Source: an uncultured Acidimicrobiaceae bacterium
GTDB lineage: Bacteria; Actinomycetota; Acidimicrobiia; Spongiisociales; UBA5794
Length of the DNA stretch: 64,000 bases
Reading direction: 5' to 3'
Assembly: GCA_947258375.1 (NCBI GenBank)
Contig: CAMYIJ010000003.1
Location: forward strand, 1 to 64,000
In this document: piece by piece, positions 57,381 to 64,000 of the stretch
How the letters are laid out: each line of letters opens with the position of its first letter
How positions within the stretch are numbered: the stretch's first letter is position 1
The notes under the pieces: generated by a model
The model's input: the letters and a program-made list of their open reading frames with translations, nothing else
What the model was told of the DNA's origin: nothing
The model's database searches: none
Made by a program: the position numbers and the translations under genes

Positions 57381-58121
57381 ATGACGAACATGGCCGGCCA
57401 ACTCGCCCTTGTCACCGGAGGTGGCCGCGGAATCGGCCTGGCGATCAGCAAGCGACTGATCGCCCGCGGCATGAACGTGGCCGTCGGCTACTCGCGTGAT
57501 GCAGCTGCCGCGGAGCGGCTGCGAGACGAGCATCCCGAGGTTCAGATCACCCTGCATCAAGGAAACATCGGGAACGCCGACGATTGTGCACGGGTGACAG
57601 CTGAGGTCCTCGAGGCTCACGGCCAGATCGACGTGCTCGTCAACAACGCAGGTGTCACGGTCGACAAGACGGCGCGCCGAATGACGGCCGAAGAGTGGGA
57701 CCACGTGGTCCACATCAACCTCAACGGGGCGTTCTACATGTCGAGCGGAGTCATCCAGGGCATGCTCGATCGTGGTAGCGGGCGCATCATCAACATCAGC
57801 TCGGTGATCGGCGAGAAAGGCAATATCGGTCAGGCCAACTACGCGTCGGCCAAAGCCGGGCTCTTCGGCCTGACCAAGTCGCTGGCCCTGGAGACTGCCC
57901 GCCGCGGCATAACGGTCAATGCGGTCGCCCCGGGGTTCATCGAGACCGAGATGGTCAAGGCGGTCCCCGACGACATCCTGGCGGGAATCGTCGAGCAGAT
58001 TCCGCTTGGCCGACTCGGAACGCCGGACGAGGTTGCCAGAGTTGTCGAGTTCCTGGTTGATCCAGACTCCGCCTACATCACCGGCGCCGTTTACTCGATC
58101 AACGGTGGACTGTACATGTGA
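57381..58121 (+). CDS. 3-oxoacyl-ACP / acetoacetyl-CoA reductase (FabG/PhaB-type SDR)
   Basis: A 246-aa classical short-chain dehydrogenase. It has TGGGRGIGLAI (NADP(H)-binding), NNAGVT, the catalytic Ser in RIINISSVIG, and the Tyr/Lys pair in NIGQANYASAKAGLFG. The end is IPLGRLGTPDEVARVVEFLV, then YSINGGLYM. It is FabG- or PhaB-like, reducing 3-ketoacyl-ACP or acetoacetyl-CoA to the 3-hydroxy form. Because a phasin-like gene follows, a PhaB role in polyhydroxyalkanoate synthesis is possible; FabG is equally consistent. Confidence 0.88.
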   Translation: MTNMAGQLALVTGGGRGIGLAISKRLIARGMNVAVGYSRDAAAAERLRDEHPEVQITLHQGNIGNADDCARVTAEVLEAHGQIDVLVNNAGVTVDKTARRMTAEEWDHVVHINLNGAFYMSSGVIQGMLDRGSGRIINISSVIGEKGNIGQANYASAKAGLFGLTKSLALETARRGITVNAVAPGFIETEMVKAVPDDILAGIVEQIPLGRLGTPDEVARVVEFLVDPDSAYITGAVYSINGGLYM

Positions 58122-58172
58122 GGCCGCCGATCCGAATCCCCTCACGTCTGCTCAATAAACCACGCAGACTGC

Positions 58173-58217
58173 TTGACAGAGTGTGCATGATTGATATACT
58201 GATCGTAGTTCCACGAT
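58173..58217 (+). promoter_or_regulatory. Promoter and possible operator of the phasin-like gene
   Basis: A near-perfect vegetative promoter: TTGACA (58173-58178), 16-bp spacer, TATACT (58195-58200). Directly after it ATCGT (58202-58206) and ACGAT (58213-58217) form a 5-bp inverted repeat around AGTTCC, a plausible operator at the transcription start. The XRE regulator encoded after the phasin-like gene is a candidate ligand. AAGGAG (58228-58233) serves the downstream ATG. Confidence 0.65.
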
Positions 58218-58240
58218 AGTTATCAACAAGGAGTGACTCC

Positions 58241-58537
58241 ATGGCAGCCACCAAGAAGCCTGCAGCGACCACCGTCATCGATGACGCTTTGAGCGCCACT
58301 CAAGAACTCGTCCTCGGAGCCGCCGAGCAGACACAGGACCTCGTTCTCAAGACCTACAAGTCGTTCCTCGACGGGGTCGGCAAGCTCGACGTTCCGGCGA
58401 TCCCCGGACTCGCCGACATGTACCAGGTTCGTGCCGACGCGTTCGAAGGTATGTACGGATTCGGCGCGGCACTCATCGAGAACCAGCGGACGTTCACCCG
58501 CAAGGTCCTCGAGACGGCGGCGAAGGTTCAGGCCTAG
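58241..58537 (+). CDS. Phasin-like small helical protein
   Basis: A 98-aa protein, almost entirely helical: an Ala/Lys N terminus (AATKKPAATTVIDDAL), an amphipathic stretch (ATQELVLGAAEQTQDLVLKT), a Pro/Gly hinge (VPAIPGLADMYQ) and a second helix ending TFTRKVLETAAKVQA. This resembles phasins, the small coat proteins of polyhydroxyalkanoate granules. The assignment rests on composition and context (reductase upstream, XRE regulator downstream), as no PHA synthase is in the window. It has a strong promoter, a good SD and its own terminator, so it is probably highly expressed. Confidence 0.65.
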   Translation: MAATKKPAATTVIDDALSATQELVLGAAEQTQDLVLKTYKSFLDGVGKLDVPAIPGLADMYQVRADAFEGMYGFGAALIENQRTFTRKVLETAAKVQA

Positions 58538-58564
58538 AACCACCGCAGTCTCACTACTGTGAAG

Positions 58565-58593
58565 GCCGCAGGGGCAACGCTCCTGCGGCTTTC
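58565..58593 (+). terminator. Terminator after the phasin-like gene
   Basis: GCCGCAGG (58565-58572) pairs with CCTGCGGC (58582-58589) across a 9-base loop, followed by TTTCT. It lies between the phasin-like gene and the XRE gene. Confidence 0.8.
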
Positions 58594-58623
58594 TGCATAA
58601 CCGATCCCTGAGGAAAGGCCATC

Positions 58624-58986
58624 ATGACCGGCGACGCGTGGCAGAAACAGAAAGAGGCGCTCGGCGGTTTCATCCGGGCACAACGCAATCTGGCGAGCCT
58701 CTCCCTGCGCCAGCTCTCGGAGATGACCGATGTCTCCAACGCCTATCTCAGTCAGATCGAGCGAGGTCTCCACGAGCCCTCGATCCGAGTGCTCCGCAGC
58801 GTGGCCGAGGCACTGGGCATCGCTCCCGAGACGCTGCTGGAGCAAGCCGGCCTGCTCGACGAGGATGACGACGCGGTCCCGCCGACCTCCACCGAAGACG
58901 CCATCAAGGCCGACCCCATTCTCACCGACGATGAGAAGGCTGCGCTGCTGTCGGTCTATCGGAGCTACACGGCGGGACGTAAGTAA
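58624..58986 (+). CDS. XRE-family regulator
   Basis: A 120-aa protein with an N-terminal Cro/CI-type helix-turn-helix (LASLSLRQLSEMTDVSNAYL, SQIERGLHEPSIRVLRSVAE) and an acidic C-terminal tail (DEDDDAVPPTSTEDAIKADP) ending in a short helix. It has an ATG about 9 bases after GAGGAAAGG. Coming straight after the phasin-like gene, it may control that gene through the inverted repeat at its promoter, comparable in position to phasin repressors of other bacteria (inference). Confidence 0.85.
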   Translation: MTGDAWQKQKEALGGFIRAQRNLASLSLRQLSEMTDVSNAYLSQIERGLHEPSIRVLRSVAEALGIAPETLLEQAGLLDEDDDAVPPTSTEDAIKADPILTDDEKAALLSVYRSYTAGRK

Positions 58987-59070
58987 CTCGCACGACCTGA
59001 TCGCTCGAGTCGCCGACAAGACGAGCCGGCGGCGGATATCCTGGCGCCCGACGCTGCGACAGGAGGATCG

Positions 59071-60009
59071 ATGGCGGCCCGACCCGGGGCTCTTGCCGGA
59101 ATCGGCAACACCCCACTCGTCCGCCTCTCGAGCTTTCCCGGACCTGATGCCGGCGAGGTATGGGTGAAGCTCGAGGCGTCCAACCCGACCGGCTCGTACA
59201 AGGACCGCATGGCACTCGCCATGATCGAGGCCGCAGAAGAGCGTGGCGATCTCGCACCGGGCCAGACGGTGGTCGAGTACACCGGAGGATCGACCGGCAG
59301 CTCACTGGCTTTCGTGTGTGCCATCAAGGGATATCCGATGCGTATCGTCAGCTCGAACGCATTCGCCGAGGAGAAGCTGCTGACCATGAGGGCGTTCGGG
59401 GCCGACCTCGAGTTGATTCACAGCGACCACGGCATCCACCCCGAGTTGATTCCGCAGATGATCACCCGCGCCGCAGAGATCGTCGAGGAGACCGGCGGCT
59501 ACGCGACCGACCAGTTCAACAACTTCGACACCTTGAACGGCTACCAGGGAATCGGTACCGAGATTCTCGACCAGCTGCCCGGCGAGATCCATGGGGCATG
59601 TTTGTACGTTGGAGTCGGTGGCGCCTTCGTCGGGACCACGACGCCGCTCAGGGAGGCGTGGCCGAGCATGATCCGAACCATCGTCGAACCGGCGGAATCT
59701 GCCGTTATTGCCGGTCGACCTGCCGGCACCCACCGGATCGAAGGCGGTGGCGTCGGTTTTGTCCCGAAGATGATCACCCCGGACGTCTACGATCGCCTCG
59801 ACTCCGTGAGCACCGAAGATGCCTTCGCGACGGCTCGTCGTGTGGCCATGACCGAAGGAGTTTGGACCGGTCCTAGCGGCGGCGCCAACATCCTCGCCGC
59901 GACGAGACTGGCCCGGGAGCTGGGACCCGGGCACCGGGTCGTGACGGTGCAGCCCGACTCGGGATTGAAGTATCTCGGGGGTGACGTATATCGACCGGGG
60001 CCCGGGTAG
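59071..60009 (+). CDS. Cysteine synthase-like PLP enzyme
   Basis: A 312-aa member of the beta-family PLP enzymes (cysteine synthase/cystathionine beta-synthase group). It begins GALAGIGNTPLVRLSSF; the PLP lysine is Lys44 in LEASNPTGSYKDRMAL; the phosphate/substrate loop is VEYTGGSTGSSLAFV. GVGGAFVGTTTPLRE and GPSGGANILAATRLA complete the family pattern. The classic TSGNTGIAL of CysK is replaced by TGGSTGSSL, as in the broader cysteine-synthase-like group, so it may use a different acceptor. The Ddn-like gene follows 25 bp after its stop. Confidence 0.88.
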   Translation: MAARPGALAGIGNTPLVRLSSFPGPDAGEVWVKLEASNPTGSYKDRMALAMIEAAEERGDLAPGQTVVEYTGGSTGSSLAFVCAIKGYPMRIVSSNAFAEEKLLTMRAFGADLELIHSDHGIHPELIPQMITRAAEIVEETGGYATDQFNNFDTLNGYQGIGTEILDQLPGEIHGACLYVGVGGAFVGTTTPLREAWPSMIRTIVEPAESAVIAGRPAGTHRIEGGGVGFVPKMITPDVYDRLDSVSTEDAFATARRVAMTEGVWTGPSGGANILAATRLARELGPGHRVVTVQPDSGLKYLGGDVYRPGPG

Positions 60010-60034
60010 ATACGATGCGGCCCGAAAGGACAAG

Positions 60035-60463
60035 ATGGCCAAGCGATACAAGGTGACCGGTCAGGTGCGGAGGGTCAACCGGATTGTTGGCTGGTTAACA
60101 CGGCTGGGCCTGGCGGACGGCACCTACACGCTGACAACGACCGGAAGGAAGTCCGGCCAGGCCCGCTCGACACCCGTGACGCTGGCCACGTTGGGCGACC
60201 AGCGCTACCTGGTGGCACCGTACGGCGCGGTTGGCTGGGTCCACAACCTACGGGCCGATGCAGCTGCCAACCTCAAGCGCCGCGGTTCTGATGAAACGAT
60301 CCTCGTGACCGAGGTCGGAGCGGACGAAGCCGGGCCCGTCCTCAAGAAGTACATGAAGGACATCAAGATCGTCCGCCCCTATTTCGACGCCATGCCGGAC
60401 GACGACGTCGCCACCTTTGTCGCCGAAGCGGCCCGCCACCCTGTCTTTCGCCTCGTGGAATAG
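60035..60463 (+). CDS. Deazaflavin (F420)-dependent nitroreductase-like protein
   Basis: A 142-aa protein of the Ddn/DUF385 (nitroreductase family deazaflavin-dependent) group. The core TYTLTTTGRKSGQARSTPVT (Gly-Arg-Lys-Ser-Gly, F420 phosphate contacts) and YLVAPYGAVGWVHNLRAD are typical, with a helical end. ATG 60035 is preferred, with AAAGGA four bases upstream; a longer frame overlaps the previous gene. Such enzymes use F420H2 to reduce quinones, enones or nitro compounds. Its presence supports F420 use in this organism. Confidence 0.88.
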   Translation: MAKRYKVTGQVRRVNRIVGWLTRLGLADGTYTLTTTGRKSGQARSTPVTLATLGDQRYLVAPYGAVGWVHNLRADAAANLKRRGSDETILVTEVGADEAGPVLKKYMKDIKIVRPYFDAMPDDDVATFVAEAARHPVFRLVE

Positions 60464-60477
60464 AGTTCGAGGCGATC

Positions 60478-61614
60478 ATGGCTACAACGCCGGTCGCCGA
60501 CCTCACGATGAAGAGCCCGCGCAACCTGGCTCTCGATCATCTGCGGGGCCTCATCGTTGTCCTTATGGCTCTCGATCACGCCAACTACTTCGTGGCCCAA
60601 CGGCACTCGACCGGGGAACACTGGGGCGGCGCCTTTCCCGAATACAGTGACGCAGCCAGTTTCCTGACACGGCTCGTGACCCATCCCGCCGCGCCCGGGT
60701 TTGTGTTTCTGATGGGAGCGGGCATGGCTCTCTTCGCCGCCTCACGCCGCGCCCGCGGGTGGTCCGAGCGAGCCATCGTCACCCACTTTCTGATTCGGGG
60801 GCTGGTGCTGATCGGGTTACAGCTCACGGTGATCAACCTTGCCTGGAAAACCAGTCCCCAGACGTTCCCCGCCGTCTACCAGGGAGTGCTCATCGCCCTC
60901 GGCGGCGGAATGATCCTGGGGAGTCTGCTCCTCCGGCTCCGGCCCGGCCGGCTCGCGGCAATCGCGATTCTCCTGTTCGTCGGCATCGAACTGACCCACC
61001 CTGATCCGTCGTTGTGGGGGACCAACTTCGGCGAGCCACTCGGACTGATCTTCGCCTACAGCGGCGGTAGCGACTTCTACTGGTCCAACTACCCCATTCT
61101 GCCCTGGCTGGAGCTTGTGGTCCTCGGCCTGGCCTTCGGGAGATGGTTCGTCGCAGACCCTGATGGGGCGTTCAAGAGGTCCCTCAGCCTCGGCATCGCT
61201 TTGCTTGTCGGATACGCAGTGCTGCGGGTTCCGGACGGCTTTGGAAACATCCGCCCCCGAGCGGGCGACGACTGGATCGGCTACCTCAACGTCGTCAAGT
61301 ACCCGCCGGCCATGACATTCACTCTGCTCACGATGGGTGTGAACCTGATCCTCCTGGGGCTGTTCGCTCGCGTCCGCGGCCGCGGGACCAGGCTGCTCGA
61401 GCCACTGGCCGTTCTCGGGCGGGTCCCGCTGTTCTTCTACATCACCCACCTCTACCTCTACAGCGGAATGGGTTCCTGGCTGGCACCGGATGGAACCAGT
61501 ATCGGCGCCATGTACCTCTACTGGCTGGGCGGGCTGCTGGCTCTATATCCCCTCTGTCTTTGGTACGGCAAGTTCAAGACCCGCCATCGCGATTCGCTGC
61601 TGCGTTTCGTCTGA
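60478..61614 (+). CDS. HGSNAT-like (DUF1624) membrane acyltransferase
   Basis: A 378-aa polytopic membrane protein. It begins with the motif NLALDHLRGLIVVLMALDHANY, conserved in bacterial relatives of heparan-alpha-glucosaminide N-acetyltransferase (DUF1624). About ten transmembrane helices follow, with conserved PGFVFLMGAGMALF and LFFYITHLYLYSG stretches. Members are predicted to move acyl groups across the membrane onto sugars; the bacterial substrate is unknown. It begins 14 bp after the F420-type gene. Confidence 0.85.
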   Translation: MATTPVADLTMKSPRNLALDHLRGLIVVLMALDHANYFVAQRHSTGEHWGGAFPEYSDAASFLTRLVTHPAAPGFVFLMGAGMALFAASRRARGWSERAIVTHFLIRGLVLIGLQLTVINLAWKTSPQTFPAVYQGVLIALGGGMILGSLLLRLRPGRLAAIAILLFVGIELTHPDPSLWGTNFGEPLGLIFAYSGGSDFYWSNYPILPWLELVVLGLAFGRWFVADPDGAFKRSLSLGIALLVGYAVLRVPDGFGNIRPRAGDDWIGYLNVVKYPPAMTFTLLTMGVNLILLGLFARVRGRGTRLLEPLAVLGRVPLFFYITHLYLYSGMGSWLAPDGTSIGAMYLYWLGGLLALYPLCLWYGKFKTRHRDSLLRFV

Positions 61615-61684
61615 GGTCTGGGTTCCGAGGCTCTCGCGGCTGCCGCTCAGCGCCGGACCGTCGGCTCTGTGTACGATCCGGGGT

Positions 61685-62347
61685 ATGGGTGCTCGGCTGA
61701 TCCCCTGGCTGACGGTTCTCGCGCTGTTCGCTGCCGCCTGTTCCGGAGACGAGGCGACCGACCCCCCGTCATCCTCCGCCACTTCGTCTTCGACCACATC
61801 CACCACGGCGACCACCAGCACGACGTCAACTTCGTCGACAACCACCACAACGACTCGAACGCCGGGCGTGACGCTTGCTCCCTCGACGATCTTCGTGACG
61901 ACGGGCGGGATGGGTGCCATCAGGGTCGGCATGGGGGTCGAGGAGGCCTCGGAGGAAGCCGGCTTCACGCTCGAGGGTGAGCCGAATCCCGACGTCTCGG
62001 ACACTTGCTACCACGTGTCGGCACCGGCCGATCAGCCGGACTACGCCGGTGTCTCGTTCATGGTCCTCGATGACGTGATCGTTCGAGTCGAGGTTCGCGG
62101 AGACAGCAAGGCTACGACCCGGTCGGGCGCGGGCATCGGAACCTCCGAGGACCAGTTGCAGGCGATGTTCCCCGACCAGCTCCAACCGACAGAGGGTCTT
62201 GCCGGCGGCGGCACCGCATTCGAGTTCGTTCCGGAGGATGAGGCGGACCTCGACTACCGCGCCATCTTCGTCCTCGACGATGGCGCGGTCTCGCAGTACT
62301 GGGCCGGCATCCTCCCCGGCGTCGCTTTCACCGAGGGGTGCCTCTAG
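61685..62347 (+). CDS. Lipoprotein with Ser/Thr-rich linker
   Basis: About 220 aa from ATG 61685; the longer frame overlapping the acyltransferase gene is false. It has a signal peptide with lipobox LFAAAC (Cys about 19), then a Ser/Thr repeat of about 40 residues, likely a cell-wall-crossing linker, and an exposed domain starting near FVTTGGMGAIRVGMGVEEAS. That domain has paired cysteines (DTCYHVSAPAD and the penultimate EGCL) and is Asp/Glu-rich. No family recognised, but the layout matches other actinobacterial lipoproteins. It may be in one unit with the following hydrolase. Confidence 0.7.
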   Translation: MGARLIPWLTVLALFAAACSGDEATDPPSSSATSSSTTSTTATTSTTSTSSTTTTTTRTPGVTLAPSTIFVTTGGMGAIRVGMGVEEASEEAGFTLEGEPNPDVSDTCYHVSAPADQPDYAGVSFMVLDDVIVRVEVRGDSKATTRSGAGIGTSEDQLQAMFPDQLQPTEGLAGGGTAFEFVPEDEADLDYRAIFVLDDGAVSQYWAGILPGVAFTEGCL

Positions 62348-62480
62348 CCAACACGCTCAATCACCTAGGGAATAGTGGCCCTAGCGGGGCCGGGCGGCGG
62401 GTCACACCATGTAGGTGACGACACGGTTTCAGGTGGCCACGGGGCGTCGAGCCGCCTGCAAGAAAGGCTGTGCAATCAAG

Positions 62481-63596
62481 GTGTCCCGGCCGATAGCGTT
62501 CGTGATAGCCGCCTGTGCTCTCCTCGTATCTTCATGCGGAAGCGGCGAAACCACCGACACTGCGGCGACGACCTCGACGCCATCCGGCACGACGCACACG
62601 ACTCTGCCGCCGAGCTCCACTGAGCCGGCGCCGAGCCCAGTCGCACCCGGGGAGACGATCACGGAGGAGATTCGGTTTCAGGTTGACGGCTTCGAACTCG
62701 TCGGCGACCTCGTCTTGCCCGGCACGCCCCCGCCTCACCCGGCGGTGATCGTCGTCAGCGGGTCGGGTCCGCAAGCCAGGGACAGCACACCGGGTTATTC
62801 AGCCGTTGAGCGCACGTTTGGCGCGCCCGGATTTGCGATCTTCTCCTGGGACAAGCCCGGGAGCGGGGCGTCAACCGGGGTATTCGAAGAAGAGCACACG
62901 CTGACCGCCCGGGCCGCCATCCTCCTGGAAGGAATCGAGGTCCTCGGTGAGCGTCCGGACATCGACGCTTCTCGTATTGGGCTCTGGGGCCTCAGCCAGG
63001 CCGGCTGGGTCATGCCGCTGGCCCTCGAGCGCAATCCCGACATCGCCTTCATGGTGGTCGTGAGCGGTGGCGGCGAGGACTCGATCGACCAGATGGCATT
63101 CCAGATCTCCGAGCAACTTGCCTGCGATGGGCTCTCAGCAGCCGACGCGGAGCTGGTGGAAATCTACGGGGCCCAGGCTGCCAAGGGAACGACCTACGGG
63201 CTCTACACGGAAGCCATGGAAATCCTTCTGGGGATCCCAGGGACCGATAAGTTCGTCGGCACCTCGGCCGCGACTGAGGATGAATGGCAGCCGTGGCCAC
63301 CCGACATCGATGCATACCTCAATCCGATTGACGTGATCGAGCACACGACCATCCCCGTATTGGCGGTCTTCGGGGAGATGGACAAGAACATCGATCCGGT
63401 CCAAGGGGCCGCCGCCTACGAAGCGGCGCTCCAGGCGGCCGGCAATCAGAACTACCTTGTCGAGACCATCCCCGGCGTCGGCCACACGATGCAGCGGCAG
63501 GCAACGGGCTGTCCGGGCGACCCCGGCGGCGCTTTCTCGCAACGCTTCGTCGAACTCATGGAAGAGTGGGCCGAGATGCTCGCCGCAACGCTTTGA
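62481..63596 (+). CDS. Secreted alpha/beta-hydrolase lipoprotein
   Basis: About 371 aa if started at GTG 62481 (MSRPIAFVIAACALL), giving a signal peptide with lipobox LVSSC; GTG 62415 is a longer alternative. After a Thr/Ser/Pro linker comes an alpha/beta-hydrolase domain: VIVVSGSGPQARDSTPGYS (oxyanion region), nucleophile Ser in GLWGLSQAGWVMP, acid Asp in AVFGEMDKNIDP and His in ETIPGVGHTMQ. It is most like S9/dienelactone-type esterases or peptidases. It probably hydrolyses an extracellular ester or peptide. Confidence 0.82.
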   Translation: MSRPIAFVIAACALLVSSCGSGETTDTAATTSTPSGTTHTTLPPSSTEPAPSPVAPGETITEEIRFQVDGFELVGDLVLPGTPPPHPAVIVVSGSGPQARDSTPGYSAVERTFGAPGFAIFSWDKPGSGASTGVFEEEHTLTARAAILLEGIEVLGERPDIDASRIGLWGLSQAGWVMPLALERNPDIAFMVVVSGGGEDSIDQMAFQISEQLACDGLSAADAELVEIYGAQAAKGTTYGLYTEAMEILLGIPGTDKFVGTSAATEDEWQPWPPDIDAYLNPIDVIEHTTIPVLAVFGEMDKNIDPVQGAAAYEAALQAAGNQNYLVETIPGVGHTMQRQATGCPGDPGGAFSQRFVELMEEWAEMLAATL

Positions 63597-63706
63597 GCGA
63601 CGGCCACCGGCCGTGATGAGACTGTCGTCAGGATCCGCGCTTCTTCTCGGCACGAAACCGGGTCGTCCGGTGTCTTAATGGCAGAAGGCGAGAAAGGGAC
63701 AGTGCA

Positions 63707-64000
63707 GTGACTGGGCCCCGGGTGGCACAACCCGATGATGAGTCCCGGCTCTTTGACGAGCTCTATCCCTCTCTCCGTCGCTTTGCCGCCGTAGTCGGGC
63801 CAATTGAGATTGACCCCGACGATCTTGTGCAAGAGGCGGTTGCTCGAGTGCTCCGACGGCAGCGGCTGACCGACCTCAAGGAACCGGGCGCGTATCTACG
63901 GAGAACGATCTTGAACCTGGCATCGAACCAGCGGCGGCGTTTCGCTGTGCAACGACGGGCACTGGGTCGGCTGGCATCCCAGTCCGGGCCGACTTCCGAC
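63707..64000 (+). CDS. ECF-type RNA polymerase sigma factor (partial)
   Basis: An open frame of 98 codons from GTG 63707 to the right edge, so it is truncated by the window. It starts VTGPRVAQPDDESRLFDELY, has the sigma-70 region 2 core DPDDLVQEAVARVLRRQ and the region 2.4-like GAYLRRTILNLASNQRRR. It therefore looks like a SigE/ECF-type factor, commonly followed by an anti-sigma factor outside this window. GGGA lies 8 bases upstream of the GTG; exact start uncertain. Confidence 0.85.
   Translation, partial: MTGPRVAQPDDESRLFDELYPSLRRFAAVVGPIEIDPDDLVQEAVARVLRRQRLTDLKEPGAYLRRTILNLASNQRRRFAVQRRALGRLASQSGPTSD

Overview
The window is high-GC bacterial chromosome from an actinobacterium, probably the class Acidimicrobiia or a near relative (inference). 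Supporting signs are GTG/TTG starts, three predicted coenzyme F420-type enzymes (two luciferase-like oxidoreductases and one Ddn-like protein), the dnaK-grpE-dnaJ-hspR order, an ArfA-like BON/OmpA protein, a ClpS-DUF2017 pair and small CxCGHHG zinc-ribbon-like proteins. No rRNA, tRNA, CRISPR, transposase or phage gene was found. The density is that of an ordinary chromosome, about 57 protein genes in 64 kb.

Layout. 0.2-5.5 kb: two-gene aconitase X, an unknown acidic protein, an amidase, a small lipoprotein and an F420-type oxidoreductase. 5.5-9.4 kb: two facing heptanucleotide repeat arrays, then glycine decarboxylase (gcvP) read leftward behind a tandem glycine riboswitch, and a CREST-type membrane protein. 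9.6-21.4 kb: a giant secreted calcium-binding RTX protein of about 3,900 residues, split into two overlapping ORFs by a one-base frameshift, with a hairpin over its ribosome binding site. 21.5-31.6 kb: VOC protein, RNB ribonuclease, PQQ-like propeller lipoprotein, HAD hydrolase, then a MocR regulator divergent from a class-III aminotransferase and a sarcosine/dimethylglycine dehydrogenase-like enzyme. 31.7-36.2 kb: small zinc protein, methyltransferase, second luciferase-like enzyme, rhodanese, CBS protein, and the end of a leftward operon. That operon is acyl-CoA oxidase, clpS, DUF2017 and NTR-like protein, all linked by 4-base overlaps. 38.5-41.4 kb: coiled-coil/HhH protein, BON-OmpA protein and a two-cysteine small peptide.

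41.5-51 kb is a proteostasis block: dnaK-grpE-dnaJ-hspR, then clpB about 3 kb further on, with mscL, DUF427 and an isoprenylcysteine-methyltransferase-like gene between. A non-coding island packed with perfect mini-hairpins lies upstream of the DUF427 gene. 51-64 kb: a membrane tetraheme cytochrome with an NHL propeller, malonyl-CoA decarboxylase, DUF4230, PadR-NfeD-stomatin, FabG with a phasin-like protein and an XRE regulator (possible polyhydroxyalkanoate biology), cysteine synthase-like enzyme, Ddn-like protein, HGSNAT-like acyltransferase, two lipoproteins (one an alpha/beta hydrolase) and the start of an ECF sigma factor cut by the right edge.

The most unusual material is non-coding: the facing CAGTANN/NNTACTG arrays at 5.5-5.8 kb, the C-GNA-G hairpin island at 46.8-47.1 kb, and a 50-bp hairpin element present twice (38.5 and 48.2 kb). 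Among proteins, the frameshifted RTX giant with its unusual higher-order repeat and the two-Cys peptide are the best targets.
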